Positions 1-8,442 are shown, counted from the stretch's first letter. The stretch: DNA of 64,000 nt from Planotetraspora sp. A-T 1434 (GCF_025420585.1 NZ_JAOEGB010000015.1:62001-126000), one strand, 5' to 3'. Translations and numbers: made by a program. Notes: generated by a model from the letters alone, not told the origin.

Positions 1-354
1 GTCACCGGCGCCCAGTTGGTCACCGAGCCCGGGACGCCTGCCGTCGTCATGGCGGCCGGCGGCGGCGTGCTCGCCGTGGGCCTCGGAGCGCTGATCGCGC
101 GACTCGTGACGTCACGGCGGATGACCGCGCACCGCAGCGTCCTGTCGGCCGCCGGAATGGCGGGCTTCGCGCTCTGGCTCGCGCTGAGTATCGGCCCGGC
201 CCTGGCGCTGGCGCTGTGGATGTCCACCCGCGAGGTGGCCTACGCTCGGACCTACGCGGCACTGGGGATGAGCGCCTTTATGGCGCTGACCGGGCCGTAC
301 GTCGCCCGGTGGATCTCCCGCCAAATGGCTATGAAGATCGAAAAAGGGGTGTGA
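1..354 (+). CDS. small integral membrane protein, 5' end outside the window
   Basis: The reading frame is open from the first base, so the true start probably lies upstream; a TTG at 16 is the first usable internal start. The protein shows three hydrophobic segments (roughly residues 15-35, 47-72 and 85-102 counted from base 1) joined by short basic loops, and a positively charged C-terminus. The TGA stop shares one base with the ATG of the next gene, so the two are probably translated together. No family is recognised. A role in sensing or anchoring with the winged-helix partner is possible but only inferred from the overlap. Confidence 0.6.
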   Translation, partial: VTGAQLVTEPGTPAVVMAAGGGVLAVGLGALIARLVTSRRMTAHRSVLSAAGMAGFALWLALSIGPALALALWMSTREVAYARTYAALGMSAFMALTGPYVARWISRQMAMKIEKGV

Positions 355-656
355 TGGAGCTCGATCCCGTCATTCACGCCCCCACCCGGCTGCAGATCGT
401 GTCACTGCTCGCGGCGGCGGAGCAGGCCGAGTTCGGCTTCGTGAGGGACACCCTCGGCATTAGTGACTCGGTGCTGTCGAAGCACGCGAGCGCGCTGGAG
501 GCGGTCGGATATGTGCATATAAAGAAGGGCCACGTCGGCAAGCGGCCCAAGACCTGGTACAGCCTCACCGAGGTCGGGCGGGCGGCGTTCACCCTATACG
601 TGGCGAACCTGCAGAAGATCGTCTCCCCCAGCGGCCTGACCGTCCTCTCCGACTGA
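354..656 (+). CDS. winged-helix transcriptional regulator, 100 aa
   Basis: A compact winged-helix DNA-binding protein. It opens with a helix of the type HAPTRLQIVSLL, followed by a recognition-helix region (ISDSVLSKHASALEAVGYV), a basic wing (KKGHVGKRPKTWYSLT) and a C-terminal helix. Length and layout fit single-domain ArsR/MarR-like regulators that act as dimers. The ATG overlaps the stop of the upstream membrane-protein gene, so this is a two-gene unit of membrane protein plus regulator. A strong hairpin follows. The effector is unknown; there are no cysteine pairs that would suggest metal sensing. Confidence 0.85.
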   Translation: MELDPVIHAPTRLQIVSLLAAAEQAEFGFVRDTLGISDSVLSKHASALEAVGYVHIKKGHVGKRPKTWYSLTEVGRAAFTLYVANLQKIVSPSGLTVLSD

Positions 657-677
657 GCCCCACTGAGCGCTCCAACG

Positions 678-718
678 CGTACGGCTGCCGCCTCCGCGTG
701 GGAGGCGGCAGCCGTACG
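678..718. terminator. bidirectional hairpin terminator
   Basis: A perfect 18-bp inverted repeat (arms 678-695 and 701-718, loop GCGTG) lies in the 70-bp gap between two convergent genes. There is no T-tract, which is usual for actinomycete terminators. It can serve both strands. Confidence 0.8.
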
Positions 719-726
719 AGAGGCGA

Positions 727-1905
727 TCAGTAGGTGGGCAGGCTCGGGTCGACGGTCTTGACCCAGCTCAGCACGCCGCCACCGACGTGGACGGCGTCGG
801 AGAAGCCGGCGTTCTTGAGGACCGCGAGGACCTCCGCCGACCGGCCGCCGGACTTGCAGTGCAGGACGATCTTCTTGTCCTGCGGCAGGCCCTCGAGCGC
901 GGAGCCGTTCAGGAACTCGCCCTTGGGGATGAGCACGGCGCCCGGGATGTTCACGATCTCGTACTCGTTCTGCTCGCGGACGTCGATCAGGAAGATGTTG
1001 TCCCCCCGGTCCTGCATGTCCTTGAGCTCGGCCGCCGTGATCGTGGAGCCCGCGGCCGCCTCCTGCGCCTCGTCGGAGATGGTGCCGCAGAAGGCCTCGT
1101 AGTCGATCAGCTCGGTGATCGACGGGTTCTTGCCGCAGAGCGGGCACTCCGGGTCCTTGCGGACCTTGACGTCCCGGTACTTCATCTCCAGCGCGTCATA
1201 GATCATCAGACGGCCGACGAGCGGCTCGCCGATGCCCGTGATGACCTTGATGGCCTCGTTGACCTGGATCGAGCCGATCGAGGCGCACAGCACGCCGAGA
1301 ACGCCGCCCTCAGCGCAGCTCGGCACCATGCCGGGCGGCGGGGGCTCCGGGTAGAGGCAGCGGTAGCAGGGGCCGTGCTCGGCCCAGAACACGCTGGCCT
1401 GCCCGTCGAACCGGTAGATCGACCCCCAGACGTACGGCTTGCCGAGCAGCACGGCCGCGTCGTTGACCATGTAGCGGGTGGCGAAGTTGTCCGTCCCGTC
1501 CACGATCAGGTCGTAGCCGGAGAAGATGTCCATCACGTTGTCCGTCGTGAGGGCCACGTTGTGGATCACGACGTTGACGAGCGGGTTGATCTCGCGCACG
1601 CTGGCGGCGGCCGACTCCGCCTTGAGCCGCCCCACGTCCGACTGGCCGTGGATGATCTGCCGCTGCAGGTTCGACTCGTCGACGATGTCGAAGTCGACGA
1701 TCCCGAGAGTCCCCACCCCGGCCGCGGCCAGGTAGAGCAGCGCGGGAGAGCCCAGGCCACCCGCCCCCACACACAGCACCTTGGCGTTCTTGAGCCGCTT
1801 CTGCCCTGCCATGCCCACGTCAGGGATGATCAGGTGACGCGAGTAGCGGCGCACCTCGTCGACGGTCAGCTCAGCTGCCGGCTCTACCAGCGGTGGCAAC
1901 GACAC
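727..1905 (-). CDS. moeZ: adenylyltransferase/sulfurtransferase MoeZ
   Basis: An E1-like enzyme that adenylates the C-terminal glycine of ThiS/MoaD-type sulfur carriers and passes sulfur to them, for molybdopterin, thiamine and cysteine pathways. Seen: the nucleotide-binding loop GAGGLGSP near residue 47, the catalytic segment around CYRCLYPEPPPPG, a second CPLC pair that would complete the zinc site, and a C-terminal rhodanese domain with active-site HCKSGGRS. I chose the GTG at 1905 (392 aa) because AGGAG lies 7 bases upstream and the N-terminus SLPPLVEPAAELT is the usual family start; a longer in-frame ATG at 1953 lacks this support. It converges on the upstream winged-helix gene. Confidence 0.95.
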   Translation of the reverse strand: MSLPPLVEPAAELTVDEVRRYSRHLIIPDVGMAGQKRLKNAKVLCVGAGGLGSPALLYLAAAGVGTLGIVDFDIVDESNLQRQIIHGQSDVGRLKAESAAASVREINPLVNVVIHNVALTTDNVMDIFSGYDLIVDGTDNFATRYMVNDAAVLLGKPYVWGSIYRFDGQASVFWAEHGPCYRCLYPEPPPPGMVPSCAEGGVLGVLCASIGSIQVNEAIKVITGIGEPLVGRLMIYDALEMKYRDVKVRKDPECPLCGKNPSITELIDYEAFCGTISDEAQEAAAGSTITAAELKDMQDRGDNIFLIDVREQNEYEIVNIPGAVLIPKGEFLNGSALEGLPQDKKIVLHCKSGGRSAEVLAVLKNAGFSDAVHVGGGVLSWVKTVDPSLPTY

Positions 1906-1982
1906 AGTTCCACTCCTGCTCGGCTCCATGGGCTCATCACAAGCCCTTCTCACAACTTAACCGGCGCGTTCCGCATTCCCAA

Positions 1983-2909
1983 TCACGCTGTCCGCCGTAT
2001 GGACACCTGTGTTTCGCGAATTCGCGTCTCGGCGAGCAGGCGCCGTGCCTCCCTGGCGACCACCTCGGGGAACTCCATCTGCGCGACGTGCCCGGCGTTG
2101 GGCAGCGTGACGAGCCGGACGTCCGGGAACGTACGGCCCGCCCGGTGGGCCATCCGGGCGTCGACCAGCCGGTCACGGCGGCCGTAGACGACCAGAGTCG
2201 GCGCGGTGACCCGGGCCGCCTGCCGCCAGAGGTTGTCCGGACCGGTGCGGAAATACTCGTTGACGATCGCGCGGGCGCAGCCCACCATCGCCTCCCCCGA
2301 GTACGGCAGGCCGTCACGCCGCCGCAGCTCCTCCACCGCGTCGCGGAGCCGCTCGGGGTGGACCCTGTTGAGATCGGCGTAACACATACTCAGGGTCGCC
2401 CGGATGCGCCGCTCGGCGGGGACGGACGAGAGCCAGCGGACCGCGAGCTCGCCCAGGCGCGGCGCGGCCGACATGGCCACCCGGGCCGGGCCGTACCGGG
2501 GCAGCAGGTCGGGCATCGCCGGGGAGACGAGCGTCAGCGACCTGACGAGGTCGGGCCGGGCGGCCGCGACCCGCACGGACACGGCCCCGCCCATGGAGTT
2601 GCCGAACAGGTGGACAGCGCCACCGATGTGCTCCACTAACCGCACGACCGCGTCCGCGTGGCCGTCCAGCGAATAGCGGCCGTCGGGGGGCGCGGGCGAG
2701 TGCCCGGCTCCCGGCAGGTCGATGGCGACTCCCCGCACGTCGCCGGCGAGCTCGCCCATGAGGTCGGTCCAGTTCGTGGCGGAGCCTGCCAGACCGTGAA
2801 CGAACACGGCCGTGTCGGGCGGCCCCTCCGGGGTGGTCCTCACGTGGATCCGCGTCTCACCCAGATCGATGTGCTCGCCCGGCCAATGCGGAATCGGCTC
2901 GACACCCAC
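1983..2909 (-). CDS. alpha/beta hydrolase
   Basis: A 308-aa alpha/beta-hydrolase-fold enzyme of unknown substrate. Seen: the oxyanion-hole motif VHGLAG, the nucleophile elbow GNSMGG, a late acidic residue in GRRDRLVD and the catalytic histidine in NAGHVAQ, so the triad looks complete. The GTG at 2909 is preferred because GGGAGG lies 4 bases upstream; in-frame starts further upstream lack this. It is probably cytoplasmic, since no signal peptide is visible. It lies 77 bp upstream of moeZ on the same strand, so co-transcription is possible but not shown. Confidence 0.85.
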   Translation of the reverse strand: MGVEPIPHWPGEHIDLGETRIHVRTTPEGPPDTAVFVHGLAGSATNWTDLMGELAGDVRGVAIDLPGAGHSPAPPDGRYSLDGHADAVVRLVEHIGGAVHLFGNSMGGAVSVRVAAARPDLVRSLTLVSPAMPDLLPRYGPARVAMSAAPRLGELAVRWLSSVPAERRIRATLSMCYADLNRVHPERLRDAVEELRRRDGLPYSGEAMVGCARAIVNEYFRTGPDNLWRQAARVTAPTLVVYGRRDRLVDARMAHRAGRTFPDVRLVTLPNAGHVAQMEFPEVVAREARRLLAETRIRETQVSIRRTA

Positions 2910-3042
2910 GCGTCCTCCCTCGTTCTCCTTCTGTTTCGACGATAACCCCCGGCCGTACGTCTCCCAGCCGCCCCCGCGACTACGGGCAGTAAGCACCTTT
3001 GCGATCCCTCCCTATGTACCGGTTCGTCGATATTGCTCATAT

Positions 3043-3281
3043 CGGACATTTCAAATGCGACATAAATGACATTTGCGGGCGAAGTGATCAGTAGCGGTCC
3101 AACGTCGTCAATAAAGCGATAAGCAGATGGCAAAAGCCACCGATCGCCGTTTGTCGCTTGGGCGGCGAGGAAATCAAGACAATGCAGGGATGATCCGCAA
3201 GGGTCATCAGAAAGTACATTTTCCAACTGATTTGGAAAATGTCGGAGTGTCGGGGCAGTAGTCCTTCAAGGAGCAAATGAA
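3043..3281 (+). promoter_or_regulatory. promoter-like element and structured 5' leader of the first secreted-repeat gene
   Basis: The sequence shows, in order: CGGACATTT (3043-3051); CCGTTTGT (3147-3154); 17 bases; AATCAAGACA (3172-3181); hairpin P1 (arms 3189-3196 and 3201-3208, one G-T pair); hairpin P2 with an 11-bp perfect stem (3216-3226 and 3232-3242); then an AAGGAG ribosome-binding site. The same order recurs before the genes at 7212 and 9263 with identical spacing between the two conserved boxes. A promoter followed by an RNA leader is my inference. The rest of the 2910-3042 gap holds nothing I recognise. Confidence 0.55.
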
Positions 3282-3782
3282 ATGCCCAAGTTCAACAACA
3301 TCGTCGGGATCCTCGCGATCAGCGCCGCTCTGACCGGTGGAGCCGTCGCCCTCGGCAACGCGATCACCAGCAGCGCGAGCGCCTCCACCGTCATGGGCGG
3401 CTGGGTCGGTGGCGGCGGCGGTGGCGGCGGCTGCAACTGGGGCCGTGGCCACCGGAACCACAACAAGAACAAGAACAAGAACAAGCAGTGGCAGCACGAG
3501 CGTCAGCACCAGCGGCAGCACCAGTTCCTGCTGCGGGACTTCACCCTCGTCCTGACGCCGTTCCAGAAGACCGAGACCGACTCGCGGGCTCTGCCGTACA
3601 ACTGGCAGAACTCCGACAGCAAGGCGCAGCCCTGGAACCGCCAGGACTCCTTCTCGGACTCGAAGACCGAGCCGAAGCAGAAGCAGGAGGCGGAGCAGGA
3701 GAACGAGCAGGAGGCGCAGCAGCAGCAGGAGGAGGCGGTCCCGGTCACTCCGACGCCCACCAGCACGCGTACGCCTCACTAA
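3282..3782 (+). CDS. secreted low-complexity protein, family copy 1 (Gly/Lys-Asn/Gln-Glu rich)
   Basis: 166 aa. It has a Sec-type signal peptide (about residues 1-34, ending near SASAS), then a Gly run, a block of alternating Lys and Asn, a core DFTLVLTPFQKTE followed by ALPYNWQ and QPWN, and a C-terminal Gln/Glu-rich tail ending in Pro/Thr repeats. The core and the signal peptide (MPKFNNIVGILAISAAL) are shared with the genes at 4260 and 5250. No known domain is visible. Export and a structural or surface role are inferred from composition; the function is unknown. The start has an AAGGAG site 7 bases upstream. Confidence 0.8.
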   Translation: MPKFNNIVGILAISAALTGGAVALGNAITSSASASTVMGGWVGGGGGGGGCNWGRGHRNHNKNKNKNKQWQHERQHQRQHQFLLRDFTLVLTPFQKTETDSRALPYNWQNSDSKAQPWNRQDSFSDSKTEPKQKQEAEQENEQEAQQQQEEAVPVTPTPTSTRTPH

Positions 3783-3964
3783 TCCAAGCATGCGATCTCA
3801 TGCATTCGCATGGAGATCGCAGATGGCCTCCGGGCCATAACTGAGGGGCTGAACGCTGTCCGTGCTCGTTGCCACCGGGAGCCCTCTCGGGACGCGCTGA
3901 TCAACGAGTGCGAACGGGCCCTTGTGCGGACGCAGACCATCAGGCCGTTCCGGCCGCAATCAGC

Positions 3965-3993
3965 GAGGGCTCCGCGTCGAACGCGGAGCCCTC
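3965..3993 (+). terminator. hairpin terminator
   Basis: A 12-bp perfect stem (3965-3976 and 3982-3993) with loop TCGAA and an ATTCCTT tail. It is preceded by a small GGCCGTTCCGGCC hairpin. The same pair of hairpins follows the next two paralogues. Confidence 0.75.
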
Positions 3994-4259
3994 ATTCCTT
4001 GGTCCATGCCGCCGCCTTGGCCAATCGATATCCCGGCTCAATAGGCGACTCGACAACGCGACCCTGTCGTGCGATCACGCGACGCGATCCGCGCTGTGCG
4101 CTCATGCCCGCAGTGAACGCCGCGGCATTCACACCGTGTGTTGACGGAACGAATGCGCGCGGGTGAAACGCACGCCCACCGCTCCCAAGGCGTTCCCGAG
4201 TCTCGGCGGATCGGGAAACCAGAGCGCAGGGGCAAAACTCTTCAAGGGAGAAAGTAGCA
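3994..4259 (+). promoter_or_regulatory. upstream region of secreted-repeat gene 2
   Basis: No gene is seen here. It shares blocks with the region before 5250 (CCGCGGYATTCACAYCGTG, and a GCGGGYGAAxxGCAYGCCCA block), which fits tandem duplication. A hairpin with arms TTCCCGA and TCGGGAA lies about 60 bases before the ATG, followed by CTTCAAGGGAG. The CCGTTTGT element found before copies 1, 4 and 6 is not visible. The preceding 3783-3964 stretch also shows no convincing gene. Confidence 0.4.
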
Positions 4260-4994
4260 ATGTCGTTCAAGAACCTCGCGAGGGTCCTCGCCGTCAGCAC
4301 CGCGCTGACCGGCGGGGTCATCGCCCTGGGTAGCGCCGTGAGCACCACGTCCGCGAGCGCCGCCACCGTCATGGGCGGCGTCGGCGGTGCCCCAGTGGCC
4401 CGCCACGTCCGCCACGTCGTCCGCGGCGTCTGCGCACCCGCGCAGAGTCACCGCAACAAGAACAAGAACAAGAACAAGCAGAAGCAGCACCACCGCCAGC
4501 ACCAGACCCAGGACCAGTTCCTGATGCGGGACTTCACACTCGTCCTGACGCCGTTCCAGAAGACCGAGAGCGCGGCCCACGCCCTGCCGTACAACTGGCA
4601 GCACTCGGACTCCAAGGCCCTGCCCTGGAACAACCAGCGCAACCACACGGACTCCGAGTCCAAGCCGAAGCAGAAGCAGGAGAACGAGCAGGAAAACGAG
4701 CAGGAGGGGAACGAGCAGCAGCAGCCCCGCCAGGAGGAGCAGCAGGCCAACGCCGGCCAGCGTAAGGGCGGCGGAGACGACGATCCCGCGGCCGTGGCCA
4801 ACGCAGACGGCGGCACCGGGAGCGCAAATGGTAACGCCGGCACCGGCACCGGCACCGGCACCGGCACCGGCACCGGCACGGGCGGCGCCAACCTCGGCGT
4901 AGGCGCCAACCTCGGCCTGGGCGTCGGCGTCGGTGCCGGCGTCGGCACACCGGCAGCGGCACCGGCCGCACCGGCGGCACCGGCAGCTGGTTAG
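4260..4994 (+). CDS. secreted low-complexity protein, family copy 2, with long Gly-rich tail
   Basis: 244 aa. Signal peptide MSFKNLARVLAVSTAL to about residue 35 (ending SASAA), a Lys/Asn alternation, the family core DFTLVLTPFQKTE, then ALPYNWQ and ALPWNNQ motifs and a Gln/Glu/Lys-rich segment. It is nearly identical to the gene at 5250 over its first 170 residues. Unlike that copy it continues into alternating Gly-Thr, Gly-Val and Ala-Pro repeats, elastin-like in composition. The extension looks like simple-repeat growth (GGCACC units). The AAGGGAG site and AAAGTAGCA spacer before the ATG are shared with copy 3. Function unknown; probably extracellular. Confidence 0.8.
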   Translation: MSFKNLARVLAVSTALTGGVIALGSAVSTTSASAATVMGGVGGAPVARHVRHVVRGVCAPAQSHRNKNKNKNKQKQHHRQHQTQDQFLMRDFTLVLTPFQKTESAAHALPYNWQHSDSKALPWNNQRNHTDSESKPKQKQENEQENEQEGNEQQQPRQEEQQANAGQRKGGGDDDPAAVANADGGTGSANGNAGTGTGTGTGTGTGTGGANLGVGANLGLGVGVGAGVGTPAAAPAAPAAPAAG

Positions 4995-5027
4995 TAAACG
5001 CATATGAAGCCGTTCCGGCCCTGGTGA

Positions 5028-5061
5028 GCGCGGGCTCCGGCGTCAAACGCGGAGCCCGCGC
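5028..5061 (+). terminator. hairpin terminator
   Basis: A 12-bp perfect stem (5028-5039 and 5050-5061) 33 bases after the stop of copy 2, preceded by GCCGTTCCGGCC. It has the same CGGAGCCC core as the other family terminators. Confidence 0.75.
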
Positions 5062-5249
5062 TCCATGGTCCATCGCACCGCCTCGCCCACACAACTGGTG
5101 AAGACCGCGGTATTCACATCGTGATTTCACTGCATGTTCGCGTGCGGGCGAATGCATGCCCAACGCTCACGCCCGACGTTCCCGACGCTCGGCCAATTGG
5201 GAGAACGTCAGAGCACGGGCGAAATTCTTTCAAGGGGGAGAAAGTAGCA

Positions 5250-5762
5250 ATGTCGTTCAAGAACCTCGCGAGGGTCCTCGCCGTCAGCACCGCGCTGACC
5301 GGCGGGGTCATCGCCCTGGGTAGCGCCGTGAGCACCACGTCCGCGAGCGCCGCCACCGTCATGGGCGGCGTCGTCGGCGGCCCAGTGGCCCGTCACGTCG
5401 TCCGGGGCGTCTGCGCACCCGCGCAGCCCCTGCGCAACAAGAACAAGAACAAGAACAAGCAGTGGCAGCACGAGCGCCAGAACCAGAACCAGAACCAGTT
5501 CCTGCTGCGGGACTTCACCCTCGTCCTGACGCCGTTCCAGAAGACCGAGAGCGCGGCCCACGCGCTGCCGTACAACTGGCAGCACTCGGACACCAAGGCG
5601 CTGCCCTGGAACAACCAGCGCAACCACACGGATTCCAAGTCCGAGCCGAAGCAGAAGCAGGAGAACGAGCAGGAAAACGAGCAGGAGGAGAACGAGCAGC
5701 AGCAGCCCCGCCAGGAGGAGCAGCAGGCCAACGCCGGCCAGCGTAAGGGCGGCGACGACTAG
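5250..5762 (+). CDS. secreted low-complexity protein, family copy 3
   Basis: 170 aa. It is a close tandem duplicate of the gene at 4260: the first 30 or so codons are identical in DNA, and the core DFTLVLTPFQKTE, ALPYNWQ and ALPWNNQ motifs and Gln/Glu tail are kept. It ends soon after QRKGGDD, where copy 2 continues into Gly repeats. The start ATG is preceded by TTTCAAGGGGGAG. An imperfect hairpin (GACGTTCCC paired with GGGAGAACGTC) lies just upstream. A secreted structural or surface protein is inferred; no enzymatic motif is seen. Confidence 0.8.
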   Translation: MSFKNLARVLAVSTALTGGVIALGSAVSTTSASAATVMGGVVGGPVARHVVRGVCAPAQPLRNKNKNKNKQWQHERQNQNQNQFLLRDFTLVLTPFQKTESAAHALPYNWQHSDTKALPWNNQRNHTDSKSEPKQKQENEQENEQEENEQQQPRQEEQQANAGQRKGGDD

Positions 5763-5793
5763 TAGTGCATAGGGCCGTTCCGGCCGTTATTCA

Positions 5794-5831
5794 GCGAGGG
5801 CTCCAGCGGACGCCGACCGCGGAGCCCTCGC
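5794..5831 (+). terminator. hairpin terminator
   Basis: An 11-bp stem (5794-5804 and 5821-5831) with a 16-base loop, preceded by GGCCGTTCCGGCC, 31 bases after the stop of copy 3. Confidence 0.7.
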
Positions 5832-6948
5832 TCCATCGCGCGGCCGTGCCTCGCGGCTTGCTTCCCGGCCGGTATTTCAGGCCGCGTAGCAGAGGCGGGC
5901 GTGATACACCCTCAACACCCACGCCAAACGTCGCCCAGTCTCCAGCGTGCGTGGAGCGAGCCCGTGTAATCGATCACAGGAATCCCGCCTGTGACACGGC
6001 CCGGCGCAGCCTCCCCCGCGCCAAGCCCGCGGACCCCTGGAATGCAGCTTTACGGCAGGCATGACACCGTTACTAAGCCGGCGGTCGCGGTCACGGCCCA
6101 GAGGGCGGCCGACACCGCCACGCTGTGGCGCCTATATCGCCGTGTCTTCGCTGTCACAACGCTGGGCGTGGAGAGCAGCGACCTTCGCCGCTTGCTCCCA
6201 AGAACGAGCGGGCGGCGATCGTCGTGGTCGCTGTCCGCGCCATTCACGAGGGCTCCGCTCCGACCTCCTCCTCCGCCTTGCGATGCATCCATCTGGATCC
6301 ACGCCCCCGACGGGCAGGCATTTGTAAGACCCTCCCTATGGATCTGCGAACACCGCTGCAATTGACCGGCCACTGCGGCCCGTCTCCTCCCGCTCCAGGC
6401 GGGGGTCGCGTTTACACCCGCTAACGGCCGCCTGCCAAGGCCGTCCCCTGGTGGCCGCTGGTTCATGGCCGCACGGCCGTCGGACGCTCCCGGACGCTCT
6501 CGGACGCTCTCAGATGCGAGTCTTTTCCTTACTTCAGCGTCAGCGTCCACTTCTCGCCGCTGAGGTCTCGCGCACGCAAGTTTCCCCGTGCTGACCCGCC
6601 GTTTGCGGAGAGCGCCCGCGACGAGCTGGTCTCTGGCTTCTCCTGGTCGCTCGCTCACGCTGCCGGTTTGGGCACGGGGTTTCCGGCTTACGCTTCCCTC
6701 CTCTAACAAACCCTGCAGCCATGGAGGACCTGAGAGACGCGTCCTGGGCCTCTGTCCCGTCCTGACTGGCGTCTCCTCATGCTCGCCGCCCCGTAAACGC
6801 GCATCGGCGCCGGCGGCTTCGCTCATCCCGTGTGGCGTCTCCTACCCCGGGCCACATGGCGACTGTTGTCCTCAGATTCATCGGCATCGCCTTCAGTTCA
6901 TACGGACACGCGCATGCCCCCTGCTCGCCTTTCCCGGGTGACCAGTTA
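5832..6948. other. 1.1-kb stretch without a supported gene
   Basis: Open frames exist on both strands, but none has a recognisable product, a good ribosome-binding site or typical actinomycete third-position GC bias. A short block at about 6322-6340 (TTTGTAAGACCCTCCCTATG) resembles 3000-3016 upstream of copy 1, so part of this region may be the remnant of another family leader. GGACGCTC is repeated near 6481-6510. Nothing else is seen. Confidence 0.4.
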
Positions 6949-7211
6949 TTGCGGCGCGGGAGGGATTGACCTCGCCGCAAAATCGGACATTTTGCTACAA
7001 AGCCGTCATCAATAGTCTAAGGGCGGCTATAAAGTGATAATAAGCGATCAAAAGCAGCAGATCTCCGTTTGTATCACCATGTGCCCGGAAATCAAGTCAG
7101 CGCAGGCAGATGGTCCAACACGGACCATGACAACATTTCTCAGGCATTCCCCGAAATATCGGAATGCCGCAAGGTTCGAGGCAATCGAATCCTTTCAAGG
7201 GGGAACACATA
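6949..7211 (+). promoter_or_regulatory. promoter-like element and structured 5' leader of secreted-repeat gene 4
   Basis: An 8-bp inverted repeat (6949-6956 and 6973-6980) is followed by CGGACATTT (6984-6992), CCGTTTGT (7065-7072), 17 bases, AATCAAGTCA (7090-7099), hairpin P1 (7110-7116 with 7122-7128), hairpin P2 (7143-7150 with 7161-7168) and a CCTTTCAAGGGGG ribosome-binding box. The two boxes have the same 17-base gap as at 3147 and 9128, and the hairpin arms differ in sequence while keeping pairing. Confidence 0.55.
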
Positions 7212-7655
7212 ATGCCCATGCTCAAGAAGATCCTCGCCGGGGTCGCCCTCAGCACCGCTCTCGCGGGCGGCGCCCTGGCCGTCGGCGTCACCGCCGCGAG
7301 CGCCGACACGACTCCGAAGAGCCACGAGTCGGAGAAGTCCCACGACCACGACCACAACCGGGACAACAAGTGGTGGCAGGACCGGGAGAACCACTGGTGG
7401 CAGGACAAGAACTGCTTCCAGAACAACAACTGGTGGAAGAACCAGAAGGACGACCACACCAACTTCGGACTCGCGGTCAAGGACATCGCCATCGGGTTCC
7501 AGGACAAGACCCAGAAGGATGACTTCTGGAACAACCAGCACTGGTTCCAGAAGGACAACTGCTGGAACAACAACAACCGGAACTTCTGGAACAACGACGA
7601 CAAGAACGACGACGACCAGTCCGAGACCTCGCACGAGTCCGAGCCCGAGAACTGA
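7212..7655 (+). CDS. secreted Asn/Asp/Trp/Gln-rich protein, family copy 4
   Basis: 147 aa. Signal peptide MPMLKKILAGVALSTAL to about residue 34 (AASA-DT), then a hydrophilic mature part dominated by Asn, Asp, Lys, Trp and Gln, with repeated WWQD and NNNWW-like modules. A central motif, AIGFQDKTQ, is shared with copy 5. There are only two cysteines. No catalytic motif is seen. The composition resembles low-complexity assembly-prone proteins, but any assembly role is inference. The start is set by TTTCAAGGGGG, 8 bases upstream of the ATG. Confidence 0.8.
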   Translation: MPMLKKILAGVALSTALAGGALAVGVTAASADTTPKSHESEKSHDHDHNRDNKWWQDRENHWWQDKNCFQNNNWWKNQKDDHTNFGLAVKDIAIGFQDKTQKDDFWNNQHWFQKDNCWNNNNRNFWNNDDKNDDDQSETSHESEPEN

Positions 7656-7728
7656 ACCGAACTGAACTGAGCTGAGCTGAGCCACATCCCGCAGCACAGC
7701 TGACCTGACGCCCTTCAACTGAGCCGTA

Positions 7729-7794
7729 AACCTTGGTCACAATCTCAAGGTTGTCATGAGATTGCAGGACAGCGCATTCCGAGAAATCTCGGAA
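7729..7794 (+). promoter_or_regulatory. overlapping alternative hairpins in the leader of secreted-repeat gene 5
   Basis: AACCTT (7729-7734) can pair with AAGGTT (7747-7752), while CAATCTCA (7740-7747) can pair with TGAGATTG (7757-7764); the two stems share sequence, so they exclude each other. A third hairpin (TTCCGAGA, 7777-7784, with TCTCGGAA, 7787-7794) sits before the TTTCGAGGGGG ribosome-binding site. The arrangement resembles an attenuator, but this is inference. Confidence 0.45.
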
Positions 7795-7828
7795 AACCAG
7801 AATCGAATCCTTTCGAGGGGGAGACGAA

Positions 7829-8233
7829 ATGGCCACGTTCAAGAAGGTCTTCGCCGGACTCGCACTCGGCACCGCTCTCGCGGGCGGCGCCCTGGCGCTG
7901 GGAGCCACGGCTGCCAGTGCCTCCACCGTCCCGGTCAGCTGGCACAACAACAACGACAACAACAACTGTTGGAATGACAACAACAACTGTTGCTGGCAGG
8001 ACAACAACTGCTTCAACAACTGCAACAACTGGCACAGCTCCAAGGACGACTGCGACAGCTTCGCCATCGCCACTCCCTGCGTTGCCATCGGCTTCCAGGA
8101 CAAGACGTGCCGGGACGACTGCTGGAGCAACAACAACTGCTGGCAGAACAACAACTGCTTCAACAACAACGACAACTGCTCCTTCAACAACAACGACAAC
8201 AACGACAACTGCTGGGGCGACGACTGCAACTAG
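7829..8233 (+). CDS. secreted Asn/Cys-rich protein, family copy 5
   Basis: 134 aa. The signal peptide ends near TAASAS (about residue 31). The mature part is extremely rich in Asn with regularly placed Cys, Trp and Asp (modules such as NNNCW, CCWQDNNC, NNCFNNN), and shares the motif CVAIGFQDKT with copy 4. The many cysteines suggest disulfide cross-linking after export; this is inference. It lies 173 bases after copy 4 and may share its transcript. No known family is recognised. Confidence 0.8.
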   Translation: MATFKKVFAGLALGTALAGGALALGATAASASTVPVSWHNNNDNNNCWNDNNNCCWQDNNCFNNCNNWHSSKDDCDSFAIATPCVAIGFQDKTCRDDCWSNNNCWQNNNCFNNNDNCSFNNNDNNDNCWGDDCN

Positions 8234-8442
8234 GGCCCGGATCTGACGGCCTTCGGGTGATCAAACGCTCCGGGCCGATCGGCTGGAAGACTGGAGTGAC
8301 CGTGCTTCACAGGGATCTCGGCGCCTGCCGACGTAGATAGCTCCCGAAAGGACGAGCGCACGGTTTCCGGGCGCCATCGCACCTTCCGGCGAGTGCCTTC
8401 AGGGCCTAGGAACGAAGTTTCATCCTCCAGCGCAAAGAGCAG

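Noticed and set aside
3043-3281. Known riboswitch class (c-di-GMP, c-di-AMP, glycine) upstream of the secreted-protein genes
   Set aside because: The conserved core motifs of these classes are not visible; the shared boxes fit a promoter plus hairpins better.
6050-6826. Minus strand frame of 258 codons in the gene-poor region
   Set aside because: Arg-rich shadow-like composition, no ribosome-binding site and no family; a hydrophobic end alone is not enough.
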